A stretch of DNA of 64,000 nucleotides, from the NCBI RefSeq assembly GCF_019200975.1, contig NZ_JAHTMR010000003.1:155639-219638 (forward strand), written 5' to 3'. Below are positions 1-8,877 of this stretch, one piece after another; within the stretch, counting starts at the first letter, position 1; each line of letters begins with the position of its first letter. The position numbers and the translations under genes are program-made. The notes under the pieces are model-generated. The model saw only the letters and a list, made by a program, of their open reading frames with translations, did no database searches and was not told the DNA's origin. Source of the stretch: Pseudomonas sp. PD9R. Lineage in GTDB: Bacteria > Pseudomonadota > Gammaproteobacteria > Pseudomonadales > Pseudomonadaceae.

Positions 1-481
1 AGGTGTCGAGCAAGGCGGGATCGTCCGTCGGCGGCAATACCAGATGGGCGCTGCCAGCGTAGGCAATCAATGCATTGCGCGCGCCTGCGCGACGCTGGAT
101 CAGGTCATGCAACTTGTGTTTGGCCGCTTCCAGACGAGTCGGTTGCACGTCGTTGGCGTCCATGGATGGCGACAGATCGACGGCGATGATCAGCGGCGCA
201 CGGTTTTCCAGAAAGTCTGGCCGATCCTGTTCCCAGGTCGGCCCGGCGGCGGCCACCGCCCCCAGCACCAACAACGTGCAGACAAGATGCACCGGGCGCA
301 GCCAATGCCTGTCCTGCGGGGTGATCAGCAGGTGCGGCAGCAAGTGTTCGGCGATGTTGCCGCGCAAGCGACGTTGCAGGTCACGGCTGCGACGCCACAG
401 CACTGGCAGCAGGGCGGCGAACGGCAGTAGCAATAGCCATAACGGACGCAGGAAGTGGAAGTCGCTGAGGTTGATGTCCAT
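1..481 (-). CDS. BatB-like von Willebrand factor A membrane protein (3' part missing)
   Basis: Only the first 160 residues are in the window; the rest, normally the end of the VWA domain plus TPR repeats, lies beyond base 1. The ATG at 481 gives an N-terminus beginning MDINLSDFHFLRPLW, followed by a membrane segment, a basic juxtamembrane region, a second hydrophobic stretch and a MIDAS motif DLSPSMDANDV. This is the layout of BatB/YfbK-like proteins, which are membrane-anchored VWA proteins that act with a MoxR ATPase. The start lies 1 base after the stop of the upstream batA-like gene, so the two are co-transcribed. The family's biochemical role (envelope chaperone-like assembly or stress tolerance) is inferred from family knowledge, not from this sequence. 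Confidence 0.82.
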   Translation of the reverse strand, partial: MDINLSDFHFLRPLWLLLLPFAALLPVLWRRSRDLQRRLRGNIAEHLLPHLLITPQDRHWLRPVHLVCTLLVLGAVAAAGPTWEQDRPDFLENRAPLIIAVDLSPSMDANDVQPTRLEAAKHKLHDLIQRRAGARNALIAYAGSAHLVLPPTDDPALLDT

Positions 482-482
482 C

Positions 483-1475
483 TCAGACCTCCTGCCGCGA
501 ATGCGCAATGGGCAAACGCGGACGCAGCAGGGCGCCCAGGTGATAGAGCGCGAGTACGGCGATCGCCGCCCCCAACGGCCACCAGAACAGATCGCGTTTG
601 GGCTGATGGCTGAGGGTTTTCACCTGATGCGGGGTGAGTTTGTCGAGGGTGCTGTAGACCTGATCCAGTGCGTTGCGGTCTTCGGCACGGAAGAACTGGC
701 CGTCGGTGGTGGCGGCGATCTGCTGCAAGCCTTGCAGGTTGACCCTGGCTTCACCTTCGGCGTTGGGGTCGCCGATGCCGATGGTGTGAATCACCACACC
801 TTTGGCGGCCGCCATGGCGGCTGCGTGATCCGGGGTAATGGCGCTGCTGGTGTCGTTACCGTCGGTAAGCAGGATCAGGACTTTTTCCTGTTCGTGGGCC
901 TGATCAAGCAGTTTCAGGCTCAAGCCGATAGCGTCGCCAATGGCTGTATTCGGGCCGGCCATGCCGATGCCGGTGTCGTCCAGCAACAGCGACAGGCTGG
1001 CGTGATCGAGGGTCAGCGGGGCCTGCGGATAGGCGCCGCTGCCGAACACGATCAGGCCAAGGCGATCTTCTTTGCGCTTGTCGATAAAGCCGTGTACCAC
1101 TTCCTTGACCGCTGCCAGGCGATTGATTTTCTGGCCATTGGCGTCGGTGAAATCAGTGGTTTCCATCGACTGGGAAAGGTCGATGGCGAGCATCAGGTCG
1201 CGCACCGGTTGCTGGCGTTCGATGGGTTTCTCCACGTACACCGGCCGGGCTGCCGCCAGTAGCAATAGCGCCCACACCAACAGGTTCAACAGCAACTGCC
1301 AACGGTTATTGCGGGTGCCGGCCGAGCTGGGTGCCTGGCCGACCGCACGGCTCATCGCATTGAAAAACGGCACGCGCACAGCGCTGCGCGCTTCACGATA
1401 ATCGGGCAAGTAGCGATAACCGAACCACGGCAATGGCAGCAGCACTAACAGCCACGGGTAATCAAGCTGCCACAT
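483..1475 (-). CDS. BatA-like VWA domain membrane protein
   Basis: A 330-residue protein starting MWQLDYPWLLVLLPLPW. It has an N-terminal hydrophobic anchor, a second membrane segment near residue 75, a VWA domain with MIDAS DLSQSMETTDF and the later acidic LTDGNDTSS motif, and a C-terminal membrane segment before a short basic tail. This is the classical BatA topology. The ATG at 1475 overlaps the end of the DUF4381 gene by 14 bases; the reading frame is open further upstream, but that part runs antisense-like through the DUF4381 gene and lacks the family's N-terminus. Bat proteins are thought to work with MoxR, DUF58 and DUF4381 proteins, all encoded immediately upstream here. Confidence 0.88.
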   Translation of the reverse strand: MWQLDYPWLLVLLPLPWFGYRYLPDYREARSAVRVPFFNAMSRAVGQAPSSAGTRNNRWQLLLNLLVWALLLLAAARPVYVEKPIERQQPVRDLMLAIDLSQSMETTDFTDANGQKINRLAAVKEVVHGFIDKRKEDRLGLIVFGSGAYPQAPLTLDHASLSLLLDDTGIGMAGPNTAIGDAIGLSLKLLDQAHEQEKVLILLTDGNDTSSAITPDHAAAMAAAKGVVIHTIGIGDPNAEGEARVNLQGLQQIAATTDGQFFRAEDRNALDQVYSTLDKLTPHQVKTLSHQPKRDLFWWPLGAAIAVLALYHLGALLRPRLPIAHSRQEV

Positions 1476-2043
1476 GATGACGCTCCACCCAGAGTTTGCA
1501 GGTGTCGAACAGCTGTTGGCGCTGATCGCTCGGCAGGGCGCGCAGAACTGCTTCAGGAGCATAAGCCAGCACTGACAGTTGTTGACTGAAGTTGGCGGGC
1601 AGGGGATGTGCAATATGCCCCTGCAAGAATGCCTGCCAATCATCTTTACCTAACACCGCAGGACCCTGTAGGAGCGAGGCTTGCCCGCGAAGAACGATAA
1701 CGCGGTCTGCCTTGGAGACCGCAGCGCCTGATTCGCGGGCAAGCCTCGCTCCTACAAAGGACGTGTTCGGCATAGAGATTGCGGTGCGCTTTAGCAACTC
1801 TGGAAGCTCACGCAACGCACTCAAATCATCACTGCGCTTTTGCAACTGTGCCAGCCGCACCAACGCCTCGCGCCGATAACGATCCCGCCGCCATTGCCAG
1901 TAACGCCGGGCCCCCAGCAGCACAATCGCGCCGACCAATACCGCCAGCAACACCCACCAACCCCACGTTTGAGGCGCATAACTGACCGGCGCTGGCAGCG
2001 CGATCTCCTTGAGTTGCTCAATGCTCGGGATGTTCGGGTTCAT
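1462..2043 (-). CDS. DUF4381 domain protein with an in-frame REP-encoded insertion
   Basis: A 193-residue bitopic protein. A short N-terminal segment is followed by a transmembrane helix (WGWWVLLAVLVGAIVLLGA), a basic stretch and a helical DUF4381 domain ending near KLWVERHHVAA. It sits between the DUF58 and batA genes, the standard place for DUF4381 in MoxR-VWA operons, and overlaps DUF58 by 4 bases. The odd feature is about 30 extra residues between LLKRTAISMPN and KDDWQAFLQGHIAHPLP. They are encoded by a complete REP doublet (1667-1756), so the repeat is translated in frame without a stop. The flanking family pattern is preserved on both sides, so the protein may still work with an exposed loop. 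Confidence 0.85.
   Translation of the reverse strand: MNPNIPSIEQLKEIALPAPVSYAPQTWGWWVLLAVLVGAIVLLGARRYWQWRRDRYRREALVRLAQLQKRSDDLSALRELPELLKRTAISMPNTSFVGARLARESGAAVSKADRVIVLRGQASLLQGPAVLGKDDWQAFLQGHIAHPLPANFSQQLSVLAYAPEAVLRALPSDQRQQLFDTCKLWVERHHVAA
1667..1756. repeat. REP doublet inside a coding sequence
   Basis: Two 25-base arms, starting TGTAGGAGCGAGGCTTGCCC at 1667 and its exact reverse complement ending at 1756, flank about 40 bases of spacer. The total of 90 bases equals 30 codons. REP doublets normally lie between genes; this one interrupts the DUF4381 gene but keeps its frame. Confidence 0.93.
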
Positions 2044-2975
2044 CGCCGTCCTCCGGCGAGTTTGCCGAGTTCGGCACGCAACTGTTCCTGCGCTTTGGTG
2101 GCGGTGCTGAACATCATCAGCGGCACCTGGCTGCGGCGCAGCAGTGTCGCAACGTCCTTGAGGCGTCCACCGAGAAAGTCGCCCAACGGCTGGTGCACCT
2201 GACGGCGTTCCACCGCCAGCTCCACTTGCAACTGGCCCTGGGTAATCAGTAGTCGGCCGTTTTTCGGCAGGTTCAGCGCCAACGGATCGTAGACCTGCAT
2301 GGCGATCACATCGTTGTGCGCCGCCAACTGCCGCATCAGTTGCAAGGTGCGCTCACCAGCGCCAGCAAAGTCGCTGACGATGCAGATCAAGTGATCGTGA
2401 CCGGCCAGCGCCAGGCATTGCTGCAAGACCTTGTCCAGCTGGTCTTCGCCTTCGGCGTCCGGGTTGGCCGCATTCAGTTCCTGGTTCTGTTGGGCGATGC
2501 GGCTGCACAGCGCTTCGATCCGTTTGCGACTGCGCAACGGCGCGATGCTGTCGATGCGCTGATCGTTGAATACCAAGCCGCCAACCCGGTCGCCAGCGTT
2601 GAACACCATCCACGCCGCCAGCGCGCCGAGTTCGGCGGCGACGGCGGATTTGAAGCTGCGTTGCGAGCCAAAAAACATCGACATGCGCTGGTCCACGAGG
2701 ATCAACGCCGGGCGGTCGCGTTCTTCGGTGAAGGTGCGCACCACCGGTTTGCCGGTGCGCAACGATGCCCGCCAATCGAGGTGACGCAAATCGTCTCCCG
2801 GCTGATAGCGACGCAGCTCATCGAAATTCAAACCCCGGCCACGCAGACGCGACGCATGGTTGCCGGCCAGGATGCTGCCGCGTGGCTGACGCGCAAGAAA
2901 ACTCAGGTCACGTGCCTGGAACTCCAGCGCCATTAACTGCGCCAGAGAGACGTAGACCCGCCCATCGATGTTCAT
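2040..2975 (-). CDS. DUF58 domain-containing protein
   Basis: A 311-residue soluble protein with the DUF58 hallmark block near residues 40-80: GRGLNFDELRRYQPGDD, then LRHLDWRASLRTGKPVVRTF and the EERDRPALILVDQRMSM strand that resembles a degenerate VWA MIDAS. A later stretch (LICIVSDFAGAGE) resembles the second VWA strand. It lies between the MoxR ATPase (4-base overlap at the start) and DUF4381 (4-base overlap at the end), so translational coupling is likely. DUF58 proteins are regular partners of MoxR AAA+ ATPases; their exact function is not established. Confidence 0.9.
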   Translation of the reverse strand: MNIDGRVYVSLAQLMALEFQARDLSFLARQPRGSILAGNHASRLRGRGLNFDELRRYQPGDDLRHLDWRASLRTGKPVVRTFTEERDRPALILVDQRMSMFFGSQRSFKSAVAAELGALAAWMVFNAGDRVGGLVFNDQRIDSIAPLRSRKRIEALCSRIAQQNQELNAANPDAEGEDQLDKVLQQCLALAGHDHLICIVSDFAGAGERTLQLMRQLAAHNDVIAMQVYDPLALNLPKNGRLLITQGQLQVELAVERRQVHQPLGDFLGGRLKDVATLLRRSQVPLMMFSTATKAQEQLRAELGKLAGGRR

Positions 2976-3952
2976 GCAGGGATCGCTACTTTATCGAGCA
3001 GGCGGTCGAGCACCTGATCGGCTGTCACGCCGTCGGCGACCGCGTCGTAGCTCAGTTGCAGGCGATGGCGCAGGACCGGGTGCACCACGGCGCGCACGTT
3101 GTCCGGCGAGACAAAATCCTGGCCTTGCAACCAGGCATCGGCGCGGGCGCAACGGTCCAGGCCGATGCCACCGCGAGGACTGGCGCCGATAGCGATCCAG
3201 CGACCGAGGTCGGCATCGTAGTCGGCCGCGTGGCGCGTGGCGTTGATCAGGTCGATCAGGTAACGGTCAATGGCCGGAGACACGTGGATGGCACTGACTT
3301 CCCGGCGTGCGGCGAAGATCACGTCCTGAGACAGTTCGAAGCCGCGCACCGCAGCGGTCTTCGCACCGAGTGCCTGTTCTTCTTCACGCAGCAGGCGCAG
3401 CACCTGACTCTCGTTTTCCGCGCTCGGGTAATCGAGCAACACCTTCATCAGGAAGCGGTCCATCTGCGCTTCCGGCAGCGGGTAGGTGCCTTCCTGTTCG
3501 ATGGGGTTCTGGGTTGCAACGACGATGAACAGTTCCGGCAGTACGTGGCTGTTACCGGCCACAGTGATTTGCCGCTCTTCCATGGCTTCGAGCAGCGCGG
3601 CCTGGACCTTGGCCGGGGCGCGGTTGATTTCGTCGGCCAGGATCAGGTTGCCGAACAACGGCCCTTGCTGAAAGAGGATCTCGTTTTTGCCGTCGACCTG
3701 ATGCAGCACCTCGGCACCGGTGATGTCCGAAGGCAGCAGGTCAGGCGTGAACTGGATGCGACTCATCTTGGCATCCAGGTGCTTAGCCAGCGCTTTCACC
3801 GTGCGGGTCTTGGCCAAGCCTGGCAGGCTTTCCAGCAGCAAATGCCCGTTCGCGAGCAGGCCCAGGAGAATCTGCCGAATCACCTGGTCCTGGCCGAGCA
3901 CCGCTTCGGCGATGCTGGCTTGCAGGGCGTTGAGGTCATTGAGTGCGGTCAT
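2972..3952 (-). CDS. MoxR-family AAA+ ATPase
   Basis: A 326-residue AAA+ protein. It has the MoxR-type Walker A (ESLPGLAKT), the following FTPDLLPSDITG motif, Walker B LILADEINRAP, and sensor-type VVATQNPIEQEGTYPLPEAQ(MDRF), the signature string of MoxR proteins. The ATG at 3952 was chosen because GAGGAA precedes it at good spacing; an in-frame TTG at 3970 would add six residues and would overlap the Shine-Dalgarno. MoxR ATPases are chaperone-like partners of the VWA proteins encoded downstream. The gene begins 14 bases after the upstream barrel gene, which links the Bat block to the envelope genes before it. Confidence 0.92.
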   Translation of the reverse strand: MTALNDLNALQASIAEAVLGQDQVIRQILLGLLANGHLLLESLPGLAKTRTVKALAKHLDAKMSRIQFTPDLLPSDITGAEVLHQVDGKNEILFQQGPLFGNLILADEINRAPAKVQAALLEAMEERQITVAGNSHVLPELFIVVATQNPIEQEGTYPLPEAQMDRFLMKVLLDYPSAENESQVLRLLREEEQALGAKTAAVRGFELSQDVIFAARREVSAIHVSPAIDRYLIDLINATRHAADYDADLGRWIAIGASPRGGIGLDRCARADAWLQGQDFVSPDNVRAVVHPVLRHRLQLSYDAVADGVTADQVLDRLLDKVAIPA

Positions 3953-3966
3953 GGGTTGTTCCTCGC

Positions 3967-5010
3967 TCAAAACATGAAGGTCGGAATGACCGGAATGAAG
4001 GACAGACGGAAATTCCAGCGGCTGCTGATCAGGTCGTCAGGATGAATGGCTGAATACTGGATCTCCCCGGAAATTCGCACCGGCAGCTTGCCGAAGTTGA
4101 AGATCCGACCGGCGCCGAGGCCGATGGGGAAGGTCACCTTGTTGCCACCTTCCGCCTTCCAGTTGACCGTGACGTTGGGGGTCATGCCGATCCGCCATTG
4201 CTCGGGGCCGGGGATGGCGCGCTGGATGAAGTATTGAATGTTGGTCAGGCTCACATCCTTACGCTTGCTGTCGCCGCCGACCGACCACCAGTGCTGCGGA
4301 AACAGGCCCAGGGTCCAGTCTTCGCCCAGATAAGCGGCGACGAACGCCGGGCCCAGGGAGTATTTGCCGGTGCCAAGCACGTCTTCTTCGGCAGTGGGGA
4401 ACATCGCGGTGGGGCCGAAACCCCAGACCATTTTGCCGCCCCCGGCAAATCGAATCGGTTCCTTGGGCGAGAACACACCAACGTACGCCAGATCGCCGAA
4501 GCCGCTGGTGCGGTCGAACGGGTCCTGGATGACCGAGGCGAAATCGCCACGGTCGCTGAGAATGTCGCTCGGGCCCATGCCGATCAGATTGCCGGCACGA
4601 TGGTTGACCGGGGCGCTGACGTAGCTGATCGGCAGGCGGTTGATCAGGTTCCAGTCCTCACCGATGGAAATCGGGAACGTCGGCATGAAACTGTACTTGC
4701 CCAACATGCGTGTGCCGTTGCTGTTCGGGCCTTTGAGTGCGGTGTAGTCGAACTGGTTGAACAGCAGCACCAGATTGCCCACCGGGTTATCCATCAATTT
4801 GGAGATCTGTTCGGTGGATGGATCGCAGCCAGCCTTGACCACTTCCTTGAGGTCAATGTCGAAGTTCTGTTGCAGCCGATGACAGGTTTCCGGATCACCC
4901 TTGGCGGCGGGTTGTGTCGGCGTATTGCCCAGTGCGGGCAGGTCGCCGCTGGCGCACGCAAAACCGCTGAACAGGACGCTGCAAAAGGTCAATCGCGTAT
5001 TGATCGCCAT
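3967..5010 (-). CDS. Predicted outer-membrane beta-barrel protein
   Basis: A 347-residue protein with a signal peptide ending near CASGDLPALG. The mature part has many alternating short strands rich in aromatic and glycine residues, ending in a C-terminal phenylalanine (PVIPTFMF), typical of outer-membrane barrels. A block WGFGPTAMFPTAEEDVLGTGKYSLGP near the middle and FPIGLGAGRIF near the end also occur, in similar form, in the barrel encoded at 8878-9669, so the two are paralogues. Two early cysteines (in DPETCHRL and KAGCDPS) could form a disulfide. Substrate is unknown; transport of a small hydrophobic compound is one possibility from membership of the phenol-degradation/SphA-like barrel group. 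Confidence 0.7.
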   Translation of the reverse strand: MAINTRLTFCSVLFSGFACASGDLPALGNTPTQPAAKGDPETCHRLQQNFDIDLKEVVKAGCDPSTEQISKLMDNPVGNLVLLFNQFDYTALKGPNSNGTRMLGKYSFMPTFPISIGEDWNLINRLPISYVSAPVNHRAGNLIGMGPSDILSDRGDFASVIQDPFDRTSGFGDLAYVGVFSPKEPIRFAGGGKMVWGFGPTAMFPTAEEDVLGTGKYSLGPAFVAAYLGEDWTLGLFPQHWWSVGGDSKRKDVSLTNIQYFIQRAIPGPEQWRIGMTPNVTVNWKAEGGNKVTFPIGLGAGRIFNFGKLPVRISGEIQYSAIHPDDLISSRWNFRLSFIPVIPTFMF

Positions 5011-5023
5011 CCCTGGCTACCTC

Positions 5024-5971
5024 CTAGAAAAACGCCAAGGTCATGTTGGCGGAGATACCGTTGCCTTCCGGGCGGTTCTTGGTGTCGAACTCCGGCACCC
5101 AACGCAGATTGAAGCTGGCCTGGGCATCAGCGAACTTGCCGCTCCAGCCAATGGCGGGGCCGGCACCGACGGAACGCCCGCGGAAACCACTGTTGGCGCC
5201 GCTGCCGCTGTCATCGTTGATCTGCTGGATGTAACCCGCGGCGACACCGGCCGCCCAGCCGTTGCCGAAGCCGTGTGTCCATAACGCATCGAGGGTAAAC
5301 AGGTCGCCGTTCTGATAATCCGTTGCGTCGTTTTCGGTATAGAACTCCAGGCCGCTGGATAAGGTGAATTCGCCACCCTTGCCGTCGAGATGGGTAAACG
5401 CCACGGTGGGCATGAAGGTGTAGGTGTTCTGCCCGGCGTTGGCCAGGCGATCGTCGTTGTAGGCACCCGTCGGTACGTAGATCGGCAGCGAGAACGAGAT
5501 GTGGTTGACCGCGTCGAAGTGGTAGCCGGCGGCAATGGGCGTCACCAGCATGTCGGCGAATTGCGTGGCTTTATCCTCGGTGCCCAGGGTTCTGCCACGA
5601 GGGCCGGTAATGCTTGCGGTCACGTCGGTGTACTGCACCGGTACGCCGATGGCCGAGGCGTAGTTCCAGGCACCCTTGCCGGTGTCCCAGACGTGGGTGA
5701 AGTTGGCCATGGTGTAGGAGACTTTCATGTCCAGGCCTGTACTCAATGCGCCAACAATCGGCACTTGAGCGTTGCCCTTGAGATCGCCGTCGTACCAGAT
5801 GCTGGTCAGGGACATCACCCAGCCCGGCTCCGGCGGCACGATCCCGGCATTGGAAAACACTTGCTGGCCGGTGATCGGTCGACCGACACCGCCTTCAACC
5901 GCCATCACCAGCGGACTGCCGCCGACCATGCACAGCGCCAACAGGGGGCGCACTACGAAGGGCTTGATCAT
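5024..5971 (-). CDS. SphA-like / phenol-MetA-type outer-membrane barrel
   Basis: A 315-residue protein with an N-terminal signal peptide (ending around SPLVMA), then EGGVGRPITGQQVFSNAGIVPP and a strand-rich body that ends in ANMTLAFF with a terminal aromatic. The early EGG..RPI.G......GIVPP.PG pattern and the overall length fit the MetA-pathway-of-phenol-degradation / SphA family of outer-membrane proteins. It is 12 bases from the DUF1254 gene upstream and 13 from the next barrel gene downstream, so it belongs to the same transcript. A specific ligand cannot be deduced. Confidence 0.75.
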   Translation of the reverse strand: MIKPFVVRPLLALCMVGGSPLVMAVEGGVGRPITGQQVFSNAGIVPPEPGWVMSLTSIWYDGDLKGNAQVPIVGALSTGLDMKVSYTMANFTHVWDTGKGAWNYASAIGVPVQYTDVTASITGPRGRTLGTEDKATQFADMLVTPIAAGYHFDAVNHISFSLPIYVPTGAYNDDRLANAGQNTYTFMPTVAFTHLDGKGGEFTLSSGLEFYTENDATDYQNGDLFTLDALWTHGFGNGWAAGVAAGYIQQINDDSGSGANSGFRGRSVGAGPAIGWSGKFADAQASFNLRWVPEFDTKNRPEGNGISANMTLAFF

Positions 5972-5983
5972 GACTGACTCCGC

Positions 5984-7390
5984 TTACTGGTTTTGTTGGT
6001 TGACGGGCGTCAGCAACGGCATTTGCCATTGACCGTTGGTGACTTCCGGTTTAGGCAGATACAGGCGCAAAACGCCATAGAACGGGCCGTTCGGTGCTGG
6101 CAGCCAGTTGCTTTGCAGGGCCTTGGCCGGCGCCTTGTTTTGCACGTACAGGGTCAGGCCACCGTCGCTGTCGAGCTTGAGGTCGGGCAACATGCGCGAG
6201 TTGATCAGGTAGCGATTGAGCGGGTTGGCATACAGCAATTTGTTTTTGCCGTCGTACATAGTGAGCGACCAGAACGCATCCGCCGGGGGCAGGGCGCCCT
6301 TGTCGAAATGCAGGGTGTAATCGTGTTTCGAGGCATCGACCGGTTGGCCGTCCTTATCGACGAAGTAACCGATGTAGTTCGCCTCTTCGGCGGAGTTGCC
6401 GAAAATGCCCATGTTGGCGCCAGCGTATCGGTACAGATAATTGCCCTTGAGGTGGTCGCGGGTGCCGAAGAACTCGCCGCTGGTGACTTCGTGAGTATCG
6501 ACTTTGGTTTTCTTGAACTCGGCGAATTCAGCCTTGCCGTCGGCGATGCCGTCTTCCAATGCTTTGCGTTGATCGGCCGTGAGTGTGCTGACGTTGAACG
6601 GCTTGCCCGCCTCGATGCCGATTTTTGCAAAACGCCCGAGCAGGTCTTTTTCCACGTCCTGGGTCGGGGCGAACGAGAGCATGAAATTCAGGTAGCGGAA
6701 CAGGTCCGGGTTGTCAGTCATGCCCGGAACGGGTTTTGGCCAGGCGATTTTCGGCGCGGCAGGCGGCGCTTTGTGTTTGTCGTAATGGCTCAGGGTTTCA
6801 ACTTTGTAGCCTTTCTGGATTTGATTGACCTTGGCCAGGTCTTTGCCATCGAACAACTGCGTGCGATACAGCGCATAGGCAATGTTTGTTTCGCTGCGCA
6901 GCAATCGGTCGATATTCAGCGGCTGCTGACCTTGCCAGTTGGGCCCGGCGATCATGAAATGGCCGCCATTGTTGCCGGTACTACGGGTCCCCAGATAGGC
7001 AAAGTTCTGCGTGTACAAATCGATCAACTGCACCGAGTAATAGCGGTGCTCTTCGATGGGCGGCAGGGTCAGCACCAGGGGTTCGGCACGCAAATCCATC
7101 CAGACGAACGAGTAGGGCGTGTCTGCGTTGGGCGTGATAATTGCGGTGTCTTTTGCGGTGAACGCCTTGGCAGTATTGCCAATCTGGTTGAACGGTGCCT
7201 TGAAGTTCGGGCCCTTGGTGTCCACGGCCTGGGCGTAGAGCGTTTTGTACATCTCGACCACCGGGAAGCCGTACAAATAGGCTTCCTTGGCGATACCCCG
7301 GGCTTCTTCAGGGCTGGCGGTAAAATCGGCCCAGGCGCTGGTGCTCAGGGTGAGGGCTAGTCCGGTCAGTAGAACATTGTGCTTATTCAT
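5984..7390 (-). CDS. DUF1254/DUF1214 secreted protein 1
   Basis: A 468-residue exported protein. The signal peptide MNKHNVLLTGLALTLSTSAWA is followed by a DUF1254 domain (EAYLYGFPVVEMYKT, NADTPYSFVWMDLRAEP, the conserved asparagine-threonine-proline region) and a C-terminal DUF1214 domain (FWSLTMYDG, NRYLINSRM, GPFYGVLRLYLP). The ATG at 7390 starts exactly at the signal peptide; longer openings upstream have no export signal. These proteins are periplasmic or envelope proteins of unknown biochemical role. A second, divergent member is encoded directly upstream, 25 bases away. Confidence 0.85.
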   Translation of the reverse strand: MNKHNVLLTGLALTLSTSAWADFTASPEEARGIAKEAYLYGFPVVEMYKTLYAQAVDTKGPNFKAPFNQIGNTAKAFTAKDTAIITPNADTPYSFVWMDLRAEPLVLTLPPIEEHRYYSVQLIDLYTQNFAYLGTRSTGNNGGHFMIAGPNWQGQQPLNIDRLLRSETNIAYALYRTQLFDGKDLAKVNQIQKGYKVETLSHYDKHKAPPAAPKIAWPKPVPGMTDNPDLFRYLNFMLSFAPTQDVEKDLLGRFAKIGIEAGKPFNVSTLTADQRKALEDGIADGKAEFAEFKKTKVDTHEVTSGEFFGTRDHLKGNYLYRYAGANMGIFGNSAEEANYIGYFVDKDGQPVDASKHDYTLHFDKGALPPADAFWSLTMYDGKNKLLYANPLNRYLINSRMLPDLKLDSDGGLTLYVQNKAPAKALQSNWLPAPNGPFYGVLRLYLPKPEVTNGQWQMPLLTPVNQQNQ

Positions 7391-7415
7391 CGTGCGTCCT
7401 TGTTGGAATCCCGCT

Positions 7416-8867
7416 TCATTCAACGAGCGTGATGTCGTCGAGTTTCCAGCTCTTGTCGAAATAGGCTTCAGTCGGGGCATACAGGCGGAAATAGCTGAAC
7501 CAGTGTTTGCCCGGCAGCGTTTGCACCCAATTGTTTTCGAAACCTTTTGGCGCGGTCGGGCCGAAGTACAGGTCCACCGAGCCGTCGGCGTTCTTCTTCA
7601 GATCCTGGCGGGACGACAGGTCGGCCTTGCGCTGCGGGTTGTCGATCAGGCAACGGCTGTCGATGTCGTACACGGTCATCGACCAGAACTGCTTGGCTGG
7701 CGGGTTGGCGCCGACGTGCAGGCGATAGCGCTTGCCGCCATCGAGCCAGTTACCCTTGGCATCGGTGTAGGCGCCCAGGTAGGTCTGGCCAAGGCCCGGG
7801 GTTTTCGAAACCATGCCTTTGGTGTTGGTGACCGCTTCGTAAAACCAGGCACTGCGCTCCCACAACTGGTCGTAATAGGCGACGCGCTGCGACGGTTCGG
7901 CGATGTTCAGCACGGTGTCCCACTGACGGTCGGGCCAGTACTGGGCACCGGGGAAGCGTTTGGCGAAGGTATTGGCCTTGGCGATCAGCTCGCCCATCTG
8001 TGCGCCTTGTTCCAGGGCTTTGCGTTGGTTGTCGTTGGGATTGAAGGGTTTGCCCTTTTCGATACCGAGGCTGGCAAGCATGGCCATGTAGAAACGGTCG
8101 CGTTCGTTGACCGGTTCTTTCTGGATGATCTGGTGCAAGCGCTCCCAATACGCCAGGCCTCGTGGCTGGGTGCCGGACCAGGCTTTGCCGCCGGGGGAGA
8201 GCAGCTTGGTCTTGCTCGGCTCGGCGCGCTTGGCGTACGGGTACATCTTGAATTGCTCAACCAGCGCCTTGCCCTTGGCCGGGTCCGGATCAAGCACGCG
8301 GAAACCCACGAGCACGTTCATGGTTTCCGATTTGGCCAGGTAATACTTGCCGGCATCTGCCGGTGGCTCGGCGCCCGGTGGCAGCACCAGGTATTTGCCA
8401 CCCTTGCCTTTGTCGGGGCCGGTCTGCCCCATGTCGATGATGGCTCGCTGCCAGAAATCACCGATGCCGCCCGCCGTCGGGCCGGGTGGTAATTCGATTA
8501 CCAGCGGGCCGGTTTCATTAAGGTCGACGAAACCGAGGATGTACGGTGTGGTGGCGTTGGCGGTGATCACACCCAGTTTGTCTTCGTAACTGTTGAGCAC
8601 CATCAGGTCACCGCTGTGGGCGCCCAGTTTGTCGCGGAACTCTTCCTGCCATTGCGCATAGGACACCAACGGCAATGCCCATAGGTAACTCTGGGTCGCC
8701 TGCTGGAAATCCAGTTCCGCGTACAGTTTGGCGATCGATTCATGGGCCGGCAGTTCGCCTTCCATGGCAATTTTGCCGATCCGGGTGTCGAGGTCCTGGG
8801 CGCCGACTCCGCAACTGACGAACATCGTCATCAGGCTGAAACCGGCTGCGCGAAGTGCAGTGTTCAT
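7416..8867 (-). CDS. DUF1254/DUF1214 secreted protein 2
   Basis: A 483-residue protein with a signal peptide (MNTALRAAGFSLMTMFVSCGVGAQ). Its DUF1254 region has ATQSYLWALPLVSYAQWQ and NATTPYILGFVDLNETGP, and its DUF1214 region has FWSMTVYDIDSRCLIDN and NWVQTLPGKHWFSYFRLY. It is only distantly similar to the neighbouring DUF1254 protein, so this looks like an old pair and not a recent duplication. The ATG at 8867 was chosen for the signal peptide. It lies 10 bases after the upstream barrel gene. The clustering of two DUF1254 proteins with three barrels suggests one envelope process, but the substrate is unknown. Confidence 0.85.
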   Translation of the reverse strand: MNTALRAAGFSLMTMFVSCGVGAQDLDTRIGKIAMEGELPAHESIAKLYAELDFQQATQSYLWALPLVSYAQWQEEFRDKLGAHSGDLMVLNSYEDKLGVITANATTPYILGFVDLNETGPLVIELPPGPTAGGIGDFWQRAIIDMGQTGPDKGKGGKYLVLPPGAEPPADAGKYYLAKSETMNVLVGFRVLDPDPAKGKALVEQFKMYPYAKRAEPSKTKLLSPGGKAWSGTQPRGLAYWERLHQIIQKEPVNERDRFYMAMLASLGIEKGKPFNPNDNQRKALEQGAQMGELIAKANTFAKRFPGAQYWPDRQWDTVLNIAEPSQRVAYYDQLWERSAWFYEAVTNTKGMVSKTPGLGQTYLGAYTDAKGNWLDGGKRYRLHVGANPPAKQFWSMTVYDIDSRCLIDNPQRKADLSSRQDLKKNADGSVDLYFGPTAPKGFENNWVQTLPGKHWFSYFRLYAPTEAYFDKSWKLDDITLVE

Positions 8868-8877
8868 AGTGATGTCC

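Noticed and set aside
3952..3970. Longer moxR from a TTG start at 3970
   Set aside because: It would bury the GAGGAA site that precedes the ATG at 3952, and adds nothing conserved.
2765..4045. 426-codon plus-strand frame over moxR
   Set aside because: Antisense shadow of moxR and DUF58; composition without hydrophobic core.
4198..5112. 304-codon plus-strand frame over the barrel gene
   Set aside because: No domain, no start signal, and it lies opposite a clear signal-peptide-bearing barrel gene.
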